Shown: piece after piece, positions 38,732 to 47,260 of the stretch
Layout of the letters: every line of letters starts with the position of its first letter
Numbering within the stretch: position 1 is the stretch's first letter
Assembly: GCA_033763395.1 (NCBI GenBank)
Contig: JANRKQ010000219.1
Coordinates: forward strand, 1-64,000
Reading direction: 5' to 3'
Origin: Xiheimicrobium sp033763395
GTDB taxonomy: Bacteria; Myxococcota; Myxococcia; Myxococcales; Myxococcaceae
DNA length: 64,000 nucleotides
The notes under the pieces: model-generated
What the model was told of the DNA's origin: nothing
Seen by the model: the letters and a program-made list of their open reading frames with translations, nothing else
Databases searched by the model: none
Made by a program: the position numbers and the translations under genes

Positions 38732-38760
38732 TTGACACCAGGGAATCCGGAGCGTATTTG
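38732..38760 (+). promoter_or_regulatory. Promoter of the tRNA-Val/tRNA-Asp unit
   Basis: TTGACA (38732-38737) and TATTTG (38755-38760) are exactly 17 bases apart and followed by a GC-rich discriminator (CCCGCCCGC), a hallmark of stringently controlled stable-RNA promoters. The predicted transcript starts about 22 bases before tRNA-Val. Confidence 0.75.
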
Positions 38761-38789
38761 CCCGCCCGCTCTCGAAGCAGCACTGGGCA

Positions 38790-38861
38790 GGGCGGATAGC
38801 TCAGGGGTAGAGCGTCGCCCTTACAAGGCGAGGGTCGCAGGTTCGAAGCCTGCTCCGCCCA
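38790..38861 (+). tRNA. tRNA-Val (anticodon TAC)
   Basis: The acceptor stem GGGCGGA pairs with TCCGCCC, the T-arm contains GGTTCGAAGCC, and the anticodon stem TCGCC/GGCGA encloses the loop CTTACAA with anticodon TAC. The CCA end is not encoded. It is co-transcribed with tRNA-Asp 38 bases downstream. Confidence 0.95.
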
Positions 38862-38899
38862 AGCTGGTGAAGGACAAGTGAATACGCAGGTCCCCACAT

Positions 38900-38973
38900 G
38901 GGGGGTTAGTTCAGCTGGTTAGAACGTCGGCCTGTCACGCCGAAGGTCAGGGGTTCAAGTCCCCTACCCCTCG
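38900..38973 (+). tRNA. tRNA-Asp (anticodon GTC)
   Basis: The acceptor stem GGGGGGT pairs with ACCCCTC (one G-U pair). The anticodon stem TCGGC/GCCGA encloses CTGTCAC with anticodon GTC, and the T-arm is AGGGGTTCAAGTCCCCT. The discriminator is G, as required for Asp. CCA is not encoded. Confidence 0.95.
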
Positions 38974-38983
38974 CAGAGAAGAG

Positions 38984-39019
38984 AAACCCCGGAGTCGCCT
39001 CGAGCGCTCCGGGGTTTTT
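38984..39019 (+). terminator. Rho-independent terminator of the tRNA unit
   Basis: A ten-pair stem AACCCCGGAG / CTCCGGGGTT with a 12-base loop is followed by TTTTC. It begins 11 bases after tRNA-Asp. Confidence 0.88.
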
Positions 39020-39055
39020 CGTCGCCGGCTGGCGGTGAGTGGGTTCTGCATTGGC

Positions 39056-39208
39056 ATGCCGCGCATCACGCTTGGCGTCGACAAGGGCTGTGACACGAAG
39101 GACTTCATCGAGAACTGCCGACGTATGAACCCCACTCTGCAGGTCGCGATGAAGCAATACGGCGCCCTCGGCGAACGGTATGGCCGGGTCGCCCGGGTAA
39201 TCCCTTAG
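39056..39208 (+). pseudogene. Remnant of an IS5-type transposase
   Basis: A 50-codon open stretch starting ATG 39056 reads ITLGVDKGCDTKDFIENCRR followed by NPTLQVAMKQYGA. This resembles the region around the DKGYDTxDFVxxLR signature near the end of IS5/IS1182-like transposases, where the usual Tyr is replaced by Cys here. Upstream sequence is not open in frame and no terminal inverted repeats or catalytic DDE residues can be seen. It is probably a decayed transposon fragment downstream of the tRNA pair, a common insertion neighbourhood. Confidence 0.45.
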
Positions 39209-39228
39209 TCAGCATGCGCGGATGCTGA
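39209..39228 (+). repeat. Short perfect hairpin next to the transposase remnant
   Basis: TCAGCAT (39209-39215) and ATGCTGA (39222-39228) are perfect inverted repeats around a six-base loop, directly after the remnant's stop codon. It could be a remnant end or a leader hairpin for the next gene. Confidence 0.4.
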
Positions 39229-39277
39229 TTGAACCGGACTGGGTCTCGTTTCTTCAACGCCCGTTAGAGTTTCGTCC

Positions 39278-39655
39278 ATGCGAACGCCCTCCATTCTCCG
39301 CCTCAAGTGGAGCGTTCAGGCTCTCGCGCAGGATGCTGCAACCCAGGTCACGCTCTTTCCTCGATTCGTCTCGGTACCCGACGAGCTGGTTCTGGAGTTC
39401 GACGAGCATCTCCGGGCCGCGCCCCGCTCAGGTCTTTCACCCGATGCAGCGCTCGCTCTCGACGCGCTCGCGCAAGTCATTGACCGGCACTCTGGTGAGG
39501 GAAGCGCACCAGCATGGACGCCAGAGGGTCTGCAAACGCATGAAGCATGGAGAGCGATCAGAACGGCTGCCCTGCGAGTTCTTGCGACCGCAGGCTGGGG
39601 CACCGAAGCGCCGCCAGCGAATCGCGGTGACGTCTTCGTAGGAGCTGACGAGTGA
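39278..39655 (+). CDS. Small protein of unknown function
   Basis: A 125-residue protein from ATG 39278 (MRTPSILRLKWSVQALAQDA). No signal peptide, membrane segment or known domain was recognised. Residues ~10-75 contain VTLFPRFVSVPDELVLEFDE and a helix (SPDAALALDALAQVID), and the C-terminal half holds AWRAIRTAALRVLATAG. The base composition is less extreme than the neighbours, which together with the transposon scrap and tRNAs just upstream suggests acquired DNA. It ends 15 bases before the stop of the convergent TonB-receptor gene. Confidence 0.6.
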   Translation: MRTPSILRLKWSVQALAQDAATQVTLFPRFVSVPDELVLEFDEHLRAAPRSGLSPDAALALDALAQVIDRHSGEGSAPAWTPEGLQTHEAWRAIRTAALRVLATAGWGTEAPPANRGDVFVGADE

Positions 39656-39669
39656 GGGCGTGAGAGCCG

Positions 39670-41919
39670 TCAAGGCCACTGCACGCGGACGCCGGCCTGT
39701 ACCGCCAGCGGCGCCAATGGCCGCGCACCGAACGGCCTGCGCGCCACCACCACCTGCTGGTTCGTCAGGTTCATGCCCTGCGCGTAGAACTGAAACGCGC
39801 CCACCCGATAGCTCGCCGTCGCGTCCAGCAGCACCCGCCCCGGCACCGTCGGCTGGCCCATTCCATCACCCGCCTCTTCCACGAAGCCGCTCGAGTACTC
39901 CGCGCCCACCGACAGCGACAACGCCTCGCGGTTCACGATCAACCGTGCCGAGCCCTGGTGCATCGGCACGTACGGAATCAGATCGCCCGCGCGCACCACG
40001 CCCCAGATCGGGTTCGACGACGTGAAGTCCGACGAGAACCGCGCGCTCGTCAGCGTGTACGTCACCTGCGGTACCAGCTCGACGTTCGCCGGGAGAGGAA
40101 TCACCACCGACGCCAGCGCCTCGAGCCCCACGATCCGCGCCGCGCCGCCGTTGAACTGCCGGTTGAGCGCATCGTCCACGCAGCCGGTGCTCCCGGTGCA
40201 CTCGCCGGTGATGTTCGAGTACTCGCTCCAGAAGCCCACCAGCTCGAGCCGACGCCGCCGCGACGGCGCCCGCACGCCCAGCTCGCCATGGAGCGCCCGC
40301 TCCGGTCGCACGTCGACGGCCTGCCCCGGCGTCACTGGACTGAAGCCCTGGTGCACGCCTCCGAACACGTTGAGCCCATGCGGCAACGCCACCACCGCGC
40401 CCGCGCCCAACAGCGGCACCGCCTGCAACGACCGCGTCTGCCGGCCGGCCAGATCGTCCGCGAACACCGTGTCGATCAGCTCCACCCGCAGCCCAGGCGA
40501 GAGCAGGAACCGCCCCCACGTCATCGTGTCGTGCAGGTGCAGCGCTCCGGCCCGCGAGAGCCCCCGGTTCAGCGCGTCCTGCGCCACCGGCAGCGCGTCG
40601 CGCTCGAGCGCTCCATTCACCACCGCGTAGCCCGTCGCCGTATGGTTGCGACGGATCTCGTCGTGGTGAAACCGCAGCCCGGCCTCCAGCTCGTGGGCGA
40701 TGGGCCCCGTCGTCGCCTTCGCCACGCCCTCGACCTGCACGCCCTGGCTCACGAACGTGCGCGCGTTGTTCAGCACGATCAACGACTCGTCGAGGCTGCT
40801 CGACTCCACCTCGCCCCGGAGCACGCCCAGGTACTGCCCATCGAGCCCGCCCCGCACCGGCTGTACCAACAGCTCGTAGAGCCCCGGTCCACGACGGAAC
40901 CGATCGAGCCGGTTCCACGCCCGGAACAACGAGTGCCGGTACGCCGTCGCCGAGACCGTGAGCCACGACGCCGGCTGCGCGCTCCAGCGGCCCGTCACCG
41001 ACAGCCGGTTCCACTGCATGCGGTCGAGCGCCGTCGTCGCGTAGCGCCGCACCGGGTTGGCCTCGAAGTCTTCCTGCGACAAGCCAAGGTACGTCTCGCG
41101 GCTGTCCTCGAGCGCCAGCGTCGCCTTCACCTCGACCTGCTGCTTCCACGCGTCGCCAGGTGAGAAGCGCCCCTTCAACATGAACTCGCCGCGCTCGAAG
41201 CCCGTGTTGCCTCCACGGTCGAGCACCTTGAAGCCGTCGTCGCGCAGGAACGCGCCCTCGGCCAGCAGGCCCCACTTCTCCGTGCCCACCGCCGCCACCC
41301 CGTGCACGCGCGCCTGGAACCGGCTCCCTCCGGCGACATCGAGCTTGAACAGGTTCTCCTTCGGCACCTCGCGCGTGCGCAGGTTGATCGCTCCGCCGAT
41401 CGTCTGCGGGCCGAACCGGATCGCCGCCGGGCCCTTGTAGACTTCGAGCCCCACCATGCGCGTGACGAGCGGGAAGTAGTACGCCGCCGGCGCGGAGTAC
41501 GGCGCCGGAGCGAACAGCACACCGTCCTCCATGAGCGTCACCTTCGAGCTCCGGTCGGGGTTGACGCCCCGCAGGCCGATGTTCGGCCGCAGCCCCAGCC
41601 CGTCCTCCTCGCGGAAGTAGACGCCCGGCACCTCACCGAGCACGCGGTGAATGTCGTTGAGCTCGCGGCGCTCGAGATCCTCCTCGGTCAACGTCACCGC
41701 GCTGCCGGTGATCCGCCGCACGTCGGGTCCGCGCTGGCCGGTCACCTTCGTCGTGAAGCGCGAGCCCGCGTCGGGCACCGCCTCGATTGGCTCGACCTCG
41801 ACTTCCCAGTAGCCACCGTCGACGTCGGCCTGCGCCACCACGAAGCGACGGCGCTCGCGCGGCGCGAGCATCGGCGTCTGCGAAGCGACCATCGACACCA
41901 GCACCGCGCAGAGCATCAC
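39670..41919 (-). CDS. TonB-dependent outer-membrane receptor (FecA/HemR type)
   Basis: A 749-residue outer-membrane receptor. A short signal sequence (MMLCAVLVSMVASQ) is followed by a periplasmic stretch, then the plug domain (LERRELNDIHRVLGEVPGVY, NPDRSSKVTLMEDGVLFAPA, EVYKGPAAIRFGPQTIGGAI). The rest is a 22-stranded barrel ending in a C-terminal aromatic-rich strand (RPLAPLAVQAGVRVQW). The plug signature is that of receptors for iron-dicitrate or siderophores. It is the last gene of the operon led by imelysin, two bases after the HTTM gene, so it probably imports the ligand handled by the upstream lipoproteins. The substrate is not fixed by sequence; iron or haem are the usual choices for this gene set. 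Confidence 0.9.
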   Translation of the reverse strand: MMLCAVLVSMVASQTPMLAPRERRRFVVAQADVDGGYWEVEVEPIEAVPDAGSRFTTKVTGQRGPDVRRITGSAVTLTEEDLERRELNDIHRVLGEVPGVYFREEDGLGLRPNIGLRGVNPDRSSKVTLMEDGVLFAPAPYSAPAAYYFPLVTRMVGLEVYKGPAAIRFGPQTIGGAINLRTREVPKENLFKLDVAGGSRFQARVHGVAAVGTEKWGLLAEGAFLRDDGFKVLDRGGNTGFERGEFMLKGRFSPGDAWKQQVEVKATLALEDSRETYLGLSQEDFEANPVRRYATTALDRMQWNRLSVTGRWSAQPASWLTVSATAYRHSLFRAWNRLDRFRRGPGLYELLVQPVRGGLDGQYLGVLRGEVESSSLDESLIVLNNARTFVSQGVQVEGVAKATTGPIAHELEAGLRFHHDEIRRNHTATGYAVVNGALERDALPVAQDALNRGLSRAGALHLHDTMTWGRFLLSPGLRVELIDTVFADDLAGRQTRSLQAVPLLGAGAVVALPHGLNVFGGVHQGFSPVTPGQAVDVRPERALHGELGVRAPSRRRRLELVGFWSEYSNITGECTGSTGCVDDALNRQFNGGAARIVGLEALASVVIPLPANVELVPQVTYTLTSARFSSDFTSSNPIWGVVRAGDLIPYVPMHQGSARLIVNREALSLSVGAEYSSGFVEEAGDGMGQPTVPGRVLLDATASYRVGAFQFYAQGMNLTNQQVVVARRPFGARPLAPLAVQAGVRVQWP

Positions 41920-41920
41920 G

Positions 41921-43237
41921 TCACCTCACCGCCACCGGCTGCGGCAAAGGCGCCCGCCTGGGAGACCCATTCAGCGCCGCACGAAGATCGCTCCCCTCGA
42001 GCGTGAGCAGATCGACGTCAGGCCGGAACAGCAGCACCGGCGCCCGCCCATTGAGCGACACCTTCGCGTCCACGAAGACCTCGACCGGCCGGCCGAGCTT
42101 GCGCTCCAGCTCTCGCCCGACGTGCCGACCGAGTTGAACGATCAAGTCCGGCTGCCCGCTCATCTCGTTCGCCTGCCGCGCCGTCAGCACGTCTCGCGGG
42201 TCGATCTGCCATTCGCGAGGTTCACCCTTCGCCCGCACCCGGTAGCTCACCGCGCCGTTCTTCTCGCGCAGCATCACCTTCCACGACCAGCGCATGCCCT
42301 GCTCGTCCCACAGCACGTCGTCACCCAGCAGGTGCGAGCGCAGCGGGAAGAGCGCCTGGAAGGCCACGTACAAATTGAGCCCCATCGCCAGCACTGCTCC
42401 GAGGGGACGCTCCGACGGGCTGGCCGCACCCCACCGCCACCCGAGCCGTCGCGGCCACGAGGGCTCGAAGAACAGCGTCGCGTTCAGCGTCATGAGGAAC
42501 GGGAAGATGCCGATGTCGAACAGCGCGTGCGTCGCGCCGTGAAAGCCCAGCACCGCCACCAGCGCGAACGGCCGCGTCCGCCGCGCCGAGAGCCAGAACG
42601 GAATCGTCAGATCGTACAGGCACGCCGCCCAGCTCCCCACGAGCGGCGCGAACGGCAGCGCGAGCAGCGGTCCCAGCACCGGGAGCCCCCGGTTCGCCGC
42701 GAACCACGTCTCGAGCGGCTGCCCGTGCAAGAGCCAGTCGGTGTTCACCTTCGCCAGCCCTGCGTGCACGTAGACGACGCCGACCTGGAACCGCAGCAGC
42801 CACAACGCCCAGCGAGGAACCGCGGCGCCCTCGAGCGGGAGGAGCGTCAGCAATGCGCCCAGCAGGAACGCGAGGTAGTCGTGGTTCAGGTAGTTGGTGA
42901 CGTCGTAGAGCTTGAGCCAGCCGAAGCACGCGAGGAAGACGAGTCCCCCCAGGCGCCGCGCCGCTCCGGAGCCGAAGCCAAGCCCCAGCGCGCCCATCGC
43001 CCCGACCGCCAGCGCCCACGGCACCAGCGACTTCGGCATCACCGGTATGAACGAGAACGCCTCGTATTCGAAGCGGAACGTCGGCTCGAGGAACAGCGGG
43101 CCAGTCCACCCCGTGAGGTGGAGCCGAACGAGGGCGCCAGCGAGGAGCAGCCCGAAGAGCGCGCGGTACACCCGCACCGAAGCGCCGTCTTCCGACGTGC
43201 CGGCCCAGCCCGCGAGCTGCTCCCACCTGGCGCGCAT
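41921..43237 (-). CDS. HTTM-domain membrane protein (vitamin K-dependent gamma-carboxylase-like)
   Basis: A 438-residue protein with about eight hydrophobic segments in the first 330 residues. The HTTM signatures are visible: DVTNYLNHDYLAFLLGALLT, QVGVVYVHAGLAKVNTDWLL and VAVLGFHGATHALFDIGIFP, which hold the Lys and His residues conserved with vitamin K-dependent gamma-carboxylase. A soluble domain of ~110 residues follows at the C-terminus. The natural substrate of bacterial members is unknown. The start ATG 43237 shares one base with the stop of the DUF4856 gene, and the TonB receptor follows at two bases, so all three are one transcript. Inner membrane is expected. Confidence 0.82.
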   Translation of the reverse strand: MRARWEQLAGWAGTSEDGASVRVYRALFGLLLAGALVRLHLTGWTGPLFLEPTFRFEYEAFSFIPVMPKSLVPWALAVGAMGALGLGFGSGAARRLGGLVFLACFGWLKLYDVTNYLNHDYLAFLLGALLTLLPLEGAAVPRWALWLLRFQVGVVYVHAGLAKVNTDWLLHGQPLETWFAANRGLPVLGPLLALPFAPLVGSWAACLYDLTIPFWLSARRTRPFALVAVLGFHGATHALFDIGIFPFLMTLNATLFFEPSWPRRLGWRWGAASPSERPLGAVLAMGLNLYVAFQALFPLRSHLLGDDVLWDEQGMRWSWKVMLREKNGAVSYRVRAKGEPREWQIDPRDVLTARQANEMSGQPDLIVQLGRHVGRELERKLGRPVEVFVDAKVSLNGRAPVLLFRPDVDLLTLEGSDLRAALNGSPRRAPLPQPVAVR

Positions 43238-44352
43238 CAGTAGTTGGTCCGGAAGCGCACCATCTCGTCGGCGGTGAAGCCGTAGATGGTCTGCAGCTGC
43301 GTGTTCGCCGCGAGGACCCCGTCGACGTCCGGCGGCACCATCGTGAGCAACTGGAACGCCGTCGCGCCCGACAGCGAGGGGACCTTCATCGCCGTCACGA
43401 CCTGATCGATCTGCGCGTCGGTGATGCGCCGGCTCGCCTGAGGCACGGCCTTGAGGCCGAGGAAGAACGACGCGCCCTCACCGAGGTCGTGCATCGCCGA
43501 GGCCTTCTTCGTCACGTCGGCCATCGGGTCCTGCAGCTTCGTGGCCGCCGAGTTGACGTAGTAGACGACGGTCGCCGCGAGCACCTTCTCCCACTCGATC
43601 TTGATGGTCTCGAGCGCTGCCGTCCGCTCCGCGCTGCAGTCCGCCGACCCAGCCGCCGCGCGCGCGCGCACGAAGGCATCTCGCAGCGTCGTGTACTGGC
43701 CCGCCTGGCCCTGCGGCGTGCGGCGCTTGGCGTACTTCGCCATCAGCTCGTCGCGGCCCGGCGCGGTGGTGTCGTTCTGCGGGAAGTTCGGCGTCGCGCC
43801 GTACAGCGCGAGGATCTGGTCGATGGACTCGGGCGTCGTGGCGGTGGGCATGCGCTTCACCGCCTCGGCGTAGAAGAGCGCGCCGTAGAGCCCCTTGTCG
43901 ATCACCTGGCGCAGATCCACGCCGCGCTCGCTGAAGATCCACTGGTTGGTGCCGGTGCCGTAGAGGCCGCCGCCCATCGGCGGATCCATCGGCGTCCACA
44001 CACGGCCCTGCGAGGCGAGGAACGCGGTGAAGGTGTCGTTCACCACTGGCTGGAAAGCCGCGGCGGTCAGGCTCGCGAGCGACGGCGTGCCGGCGGTGTT
44101 GAGCTCGTCGAGCTGCGTGCGGGTGACGGTGACGCCGGCGTCCAGCTCCGCCGCGCGCATCGGCGCGTTGAGGGCGTTGAGCTTGCCGAGCAGGCTGATC
44201 TCAGCCGCTGCGTTCGTCGCGAAGCCCGCGTCGGGGTACGCGCCACTGAGCGTGGCGATGCAGCCGCTGGTGCCGCCCCCGTCGGGGCGCATGTCCATCG
44301 GGCCGCAGGCGGTGACGGCGAGGACGAACAGACTCAAGAGGACTCGGTACAT
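43237..44352 (-). CDS. DUF4856-like lipoprotein
   Basis: A 371-residue lipoprotein with signal peptide MYRVLLSLFVLAVTAC (Cys16 in VTAC). The body has the layout of DUF4856 proteins, imelysin-associated helical lipoproteins: LLGKLNALNAPMRAAELDAG near residue 55, DKGLYGALFYAEAVKRM near 150, and EWEKVLAATVVYYVNSAATK near 255. Function is unknown, but the family accompanies imelysins and iron-regulated receptors in several phyla. It sits 37 bases after the imelysin gene and is coupled to the HTTM gene. The family name is from memory of sequence style, so it is moderately certain. Confidence 0.62.
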   Translation of the reverse strand: MYRVLLSLFVLAVTACGPMDMRPDGGGTSGCIATLSGAYPDAGFATNAAAEISLLGKLNALNAPMRAAELDAGVTVTRTQLDELNTAGTPSLASLTAAAFQPVVNDTFTAFLASQGRVWTPMDPPMGGGLYGTGTNQWIFSERGVDLRQVIDKGLYGALFYAEAVKRMPTATTPESIDQILALYGATPNFPQNDTTAPGRDELMAKYAKRRTPQGQAGQYTTLRDAFVRARAAAGSADCSAERTAALETIKIEWEKVLAATVVYYVNSAATKLQDPMADVTKKASAMHDLGEGASFFLGLKAVPQASRRITDAQIDQVVTAMKVPSLSGATAFQLLTMVPPDVDGVLAANTQLQTIYGFTADEMVRFRTNY

Positions 44353-44389
44353 GGTGGGTCTCGAAGCTGCGGGTTGGCCCTTCGGAGCG

Positions 44390-45592
44390 TCAGTCGTTGT
44401 CGCCGGCCCCCTCCTTCGGGACCTTGAGCGACAGCGTGGTGACGAACTGCGACTTGAAGAGATCGGTGTACGCCTTGACGGCCGCGTGGAGCGCCTGCAA
44501 CCCGTCGAGGTCTTCCGTGGCGGCCGTCGACACTGGGCGCTCGAACGCCCGCGCGGCTGCGAGGGCGGTGTCGAGCTTCTGGAGCATCTCGTCCTTCAGC
44601 GCTCCCGCTCCGCGCTCGACGAGCAGATCGTCGAAGGACACGGCGTTGCTGGAGGTGTCGAACGAGCCAGTGAAGACGGCCCGCGCCATCACCAGGTTCT
44701 CCACGATGGCTTTCGTCGACAGCGCGGCCCGCGGAGACTCGGCCAGCGCCGGGCACGACTGCGCCATGCACGCGGGCGTGATGCCCGCCGGAGCCCCCAG
44801 CTTGTAGTCCTTCACCCAGCGGTCCACGTAGAAGAGGCCCGCGTAGACGTCGTCGAGGCCGTCTTTGGGCGTGCGCCAGAGCGAGCCCATCGAGCCGGCC
44901 TGCTTGAGCTTGTCGCCGAAGCCGCCCGCGGCGCTCCACCCGTCACGCGCACGCCGGGCCGTCGCCTCGAGGTGCCGGGCCACACCGAGCGCCCAGGCCT
45001 TGCGCCGCGCCTGGAGCGTGGGGGACGCCGCCAGGGCCGCCCAGCTGCCGTTGGTGTTGATGGTGGCGTTCGCCGGGCAGGAGTTCGAGGACGACTGGTT
45101 GAAGAGCAGCTCTTCGAGCACCACCAGGCCCTTCGAGGTGACGAGGGCCGTCGCGAAGTACGCGTCGTCGGGCGCGGTGTTGGCCGCCAGCGCGGTGTCG
45201 ACCCGGCAGAGGTTCGTCGTCGGCCAGGAGTAGATCTCGTCTCGCAGCCCCTCTCCTGCCGTCACCTGCGTCGCTGCGCCGAGCGGCCCGAGCTGCAGCA
45301 CCTCGACGCGCTGCCAGGTGACGAACGCCTTCTCGAACGCCGCCTTCGCCGCGGTGAGCGCCTGCCCGTCCGCGCCCGCAGCCGCCTGGGCCCACCCGTC
45401 CACCGCGCCGCGCAGCGCCGCGAAGTCCGTGACGGCCTGCTCGAGCGCCGGCCGAGCCAGGGCCGAGTCGAAGGTCTCGAGCGCCTGCCGCTGGAGCTGG
45501 TCTCCGCCCGGGTTCGGCGTCGGACCTGGCGCGGGGCTGGTACAGGCGAGGGCCATCACCATGCTGATGTTGAGAACAATTCGCAATTGCAC
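44390..45592 (-). CDS. Imelysin-family lipoprotein (M75-like)
   Basis: GTG 45592 is chosen, giving 400 residues with a short basic signal segment (VQLRIVLNISMVMALAC), lipobox MALAC. TTG 45586 or an ATG at 45619 are alternatives. The protein is an all-helical imelysin: LQRQALETFDSALARPALEQ, AFVTWQRVEVLQLGPLG, TNLCRVDTALA, GLVVLEELLFNQ. The family motif GxHxxE appears here as GLVVLE, with Val in place of His but the Glu kept, so metal binding may differ. Imelysins are periplasmic or outer-membrane proteins of iron-regulated loci (insulin-cleaving protease by origin of name, ICMP); enzymatic activity is doubted. First gene of an operon with DUF4856, HTTM and TonB receptor. Confidence 0.83.
   Translation of the reverse strand: MQLRIVLNISMVMALACTSPAPGPTPNPGGDQLQRQALETFDSALARPALEQAVTDFAALRGAVDGWAQAAAGADGQALTAAKAAFEKAFVTWQRVEVLQLGPLGAATQVTAGEGLRDEIYSWPTTNLCRVDTALAANTAPDDAYFATALVTSKGLVVLEELLFNQSSSNSCPANATINTNGSWAALAASPTLQARRKAWALGVARHLEATARRARDGWSAAGGFGDKLKQAGSMGSLWRTPKDGLDDVYAGLFYVDRWVKDYKLGAPAGITPACMAQSCPALAESPRAALSTKAIVENLVMARAVFTGSFDTSSNAVSFDDLLVERGAGALKDEMLQKLDTALAAARAFERPVSTAATEDLDGLQALHAAVKAYTDLFKSQFVTTLSLKVPKEGAGDND
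45577..45589. promoter_or_regulatory. Palindrome at the start of the imelysin operon
   Basis: CAATT-CGC-AATTG is a perfect inverted repeat in an AT-rich pocket of a GC-rich genome. It covers the first codons if GTG 45592 is used. A Fur-box-like match (TGAGAAC-A-ATTCGCA, 45571-45585) is about 10 of 14 positions, so an iron-type operator is a hypothesis only. Confidence 0.3.
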
Positions 45593-45759
45593 GAACCGAC
45601 AGATACCGTCTTCGGAAGCCATCGGGCGATGAAAAAAACTCCGCCGACGGTGAGTCGGGCTTCTCTGCAAATCCTGCGGCGCGGAGCCCCCATGACGCCG
45701 GGCGTCGACGGAGCGCCCTCCTGCTCGCAGGGAGGACCATGTAGGGTGCCCGCCCCCGC

Positions 45760-47238
45760 ATGCACCCCTACCAGCGCATTCACTCCGGCAGCCGCGTCGT
45801 GCCCCACCTCGTCAAGGGCCAGTGGCGCTTCGAGAAGGGCCCCCACACCGTCACGAGCCCCTACACCGGGCAGCTGATGCTCGAGCTCAAGGGCGCCGAC
45901 CGCGCGCTCGTCGACGAGGCGATCGCGGGGGCCTCCGCCGGCGCGAAGGAGTGGGCGCAGGTGCCTATCAAGGAGCGCACACGCGTGCTCTTCCAGGTGC
46001 GCGCCAACATCCTCGAGCGGATGGACGAGCTGCGGGCCACCATCTCGTACGAGTCGGGCAAGACGCTCGCCGAGGCCGAGGCCGGGGTGATGAAGGGCGT
46101 CGAGGTGCTCGAGTTCGCGCTCTCGCTGCAGAACCTCGATCAAGGCGGGAAGATGGAGGTCTCGCGCGGCGTGCACTGCGAGGTGCGCCGCGTGCCCCTG
46201 GGCGTCGTGGCCGGCATCACGCCGTTCAACTTCCCCGCGATGGTGCCGATGTGGATGATGCCTATCGCGCTCGCCCTCGGGAACGCCTTCGTCTGGAAGC
46301 CGTCGGAGAAGGTGCCGATGACGTCGCAGGTGCTCGGTGAGTGCTTCACGAAGGCGGGGCTGCCACCGGGCGTGCTGACCATCGTGCAGGGCGGCGTCGA
46401 CGCGGTGAACGCGATCATCGATCACCCCGAGGTGCGCGCGGTGGGCTTCGTGGGCTCCACGCCGGTCGCGAAGGCCGTCTACACGCGCACGACGGGCCTC
46501 GGGAAGCGCGCGCTGTGTCTGGGCGGCGCGAAGAACCACATCATCTTGATGCCTGACGCCGATCCCGACATCGCCGCGGCTGGCATCGCCGACTCGTTCA
46601 CCGGCTGCGCGGGCCAGCGCTGCATGGCGGCCTCGGTGGTGCTCGCCGTAGGCAAGGTCGACGGCATTCTCGCGAAGGTGGCCGAGCGCGCCGCGGCGCA
46701 CCGCGTGGGCGAGACGATGGGCGCCATCATCACGCGCCAGCAGGTCGAGTTCCTCAAAGACGCCATCGCGCGCAGCGTCAAGGACGGGAGCAAGCCGCTG
46801 GTCGACGGGCGCACGGTCACGCCGCTCCCCGGCTACGAGAACGGCAACTGGCTGGGCCCGACGATTCTCGACGGCGTGAAGCCGGGCAGCGAGGCGGCCA
46901 CGAAGGAGCTCTTTGGCCCCGTCCTCTCGGTCATGCGCGTGGGCTCGCTCGACGAGGCGCTCGCCATCGACGACGGCATCGACTTCGGCAACGCCACCAG
47001 CGTCTTCACCTCCTCCGGCGCCATCGCCGAAGAGGTCGCCCGCCGCGCGAACAGCGGGATGATCGGCATCAACATCGGCGTGCCGGTGCCGCGCGAGCCC
47101 TTCTCGTTCGGTGGCACCTACGAGTCGAAGTACGGCTCGGGCGACATCACCGGGCCCGCGTCGCTCGCCTTCTGGACCGACCTCAAGAAGGTCACCAGCA
47201 AGTGGACGATGCCCAAAGACCTCAACTGGATGAGCTGA
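45760..47238 (+). CDS. mmsA: CoA-acylating (methyl)malonate-semialdehyde dehydrogenase
   Basis: A 492-residue ALDH6-type enzyme of the usual length. It has the substrate-channel and NAD-binding elements of the family (VAGITPFNFPAMVPMWMMPI, NAFVWKPSEKVPMTSQVLGE, AVGFVGSTPVAKAVYTR). The active-site cysteine is in FTGCAGQRCMAAS, and the usual ALDH general-base Glu is replaced by Asn in LGGAKNH, as in true CoA-dependent MmsA. It converts methylmalonate or malonate semialdehyde, CoA and NAD to propionyl- or acetyl-CoA. It heads the URC operon, which releases a three-carbon semialdehyde-type product from uracil, so malonate semialdehyde is a sensible substrate here. Start ATG 45760; no strong ribosome site was noticed. 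Confidence 0.9.
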   Translation: MHPYQRIHSGSRVVPHLVKGQWRFEKGPHTVTSPYTGQLMLELKGADRALVDEAIAGASAGAKEWAQVPIKERTRVLFQVRANILERMDELRATISYESGKTLAEAEAGVMKGVEVLEFALSLQNLDQGGKMEVSRGVHCEVRRVPLGVVAGITPFNFPAMVPMWMMPIALALGNAFVWKPSEKVPMTSQVLGECFTKAGLPPGVLTIVQGGVDAVNAIIDHPEVRAVGFVGSTPVAKAVYTRTTGLGKRALCLGGAKNHIILMPDADPDIAAAGIADSFTGCAGQRCMAASVVLAVGKVDGILAKVAERAAAHRVGETMGAIITRQQVEFLKDAIARSVKDGSKPLVDGRTVTPLPGYENGNWLGPTILDGVKPGSEAATKELFGPVLSVMRVGSLDEALAIDDGIDFGNATSVFTSSGAIAEEVARRANSGMIGINIGVPVPREPFSFGGTYESKYGSGDITGPASLAFWTDLKKVTSKWTMPKDLNWMS

Positions 47239-47260
47239 TTTCCCTCACCGGAACCCCCAC

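Noticed and set aside
45700..45745. Inverted repeat CCCTCCTGC / GCAGGGAGG upstream of mmsA
   Set aside because: The arms are not exact complements and leave a two-base loop, so it cannot form a stable hairpin.
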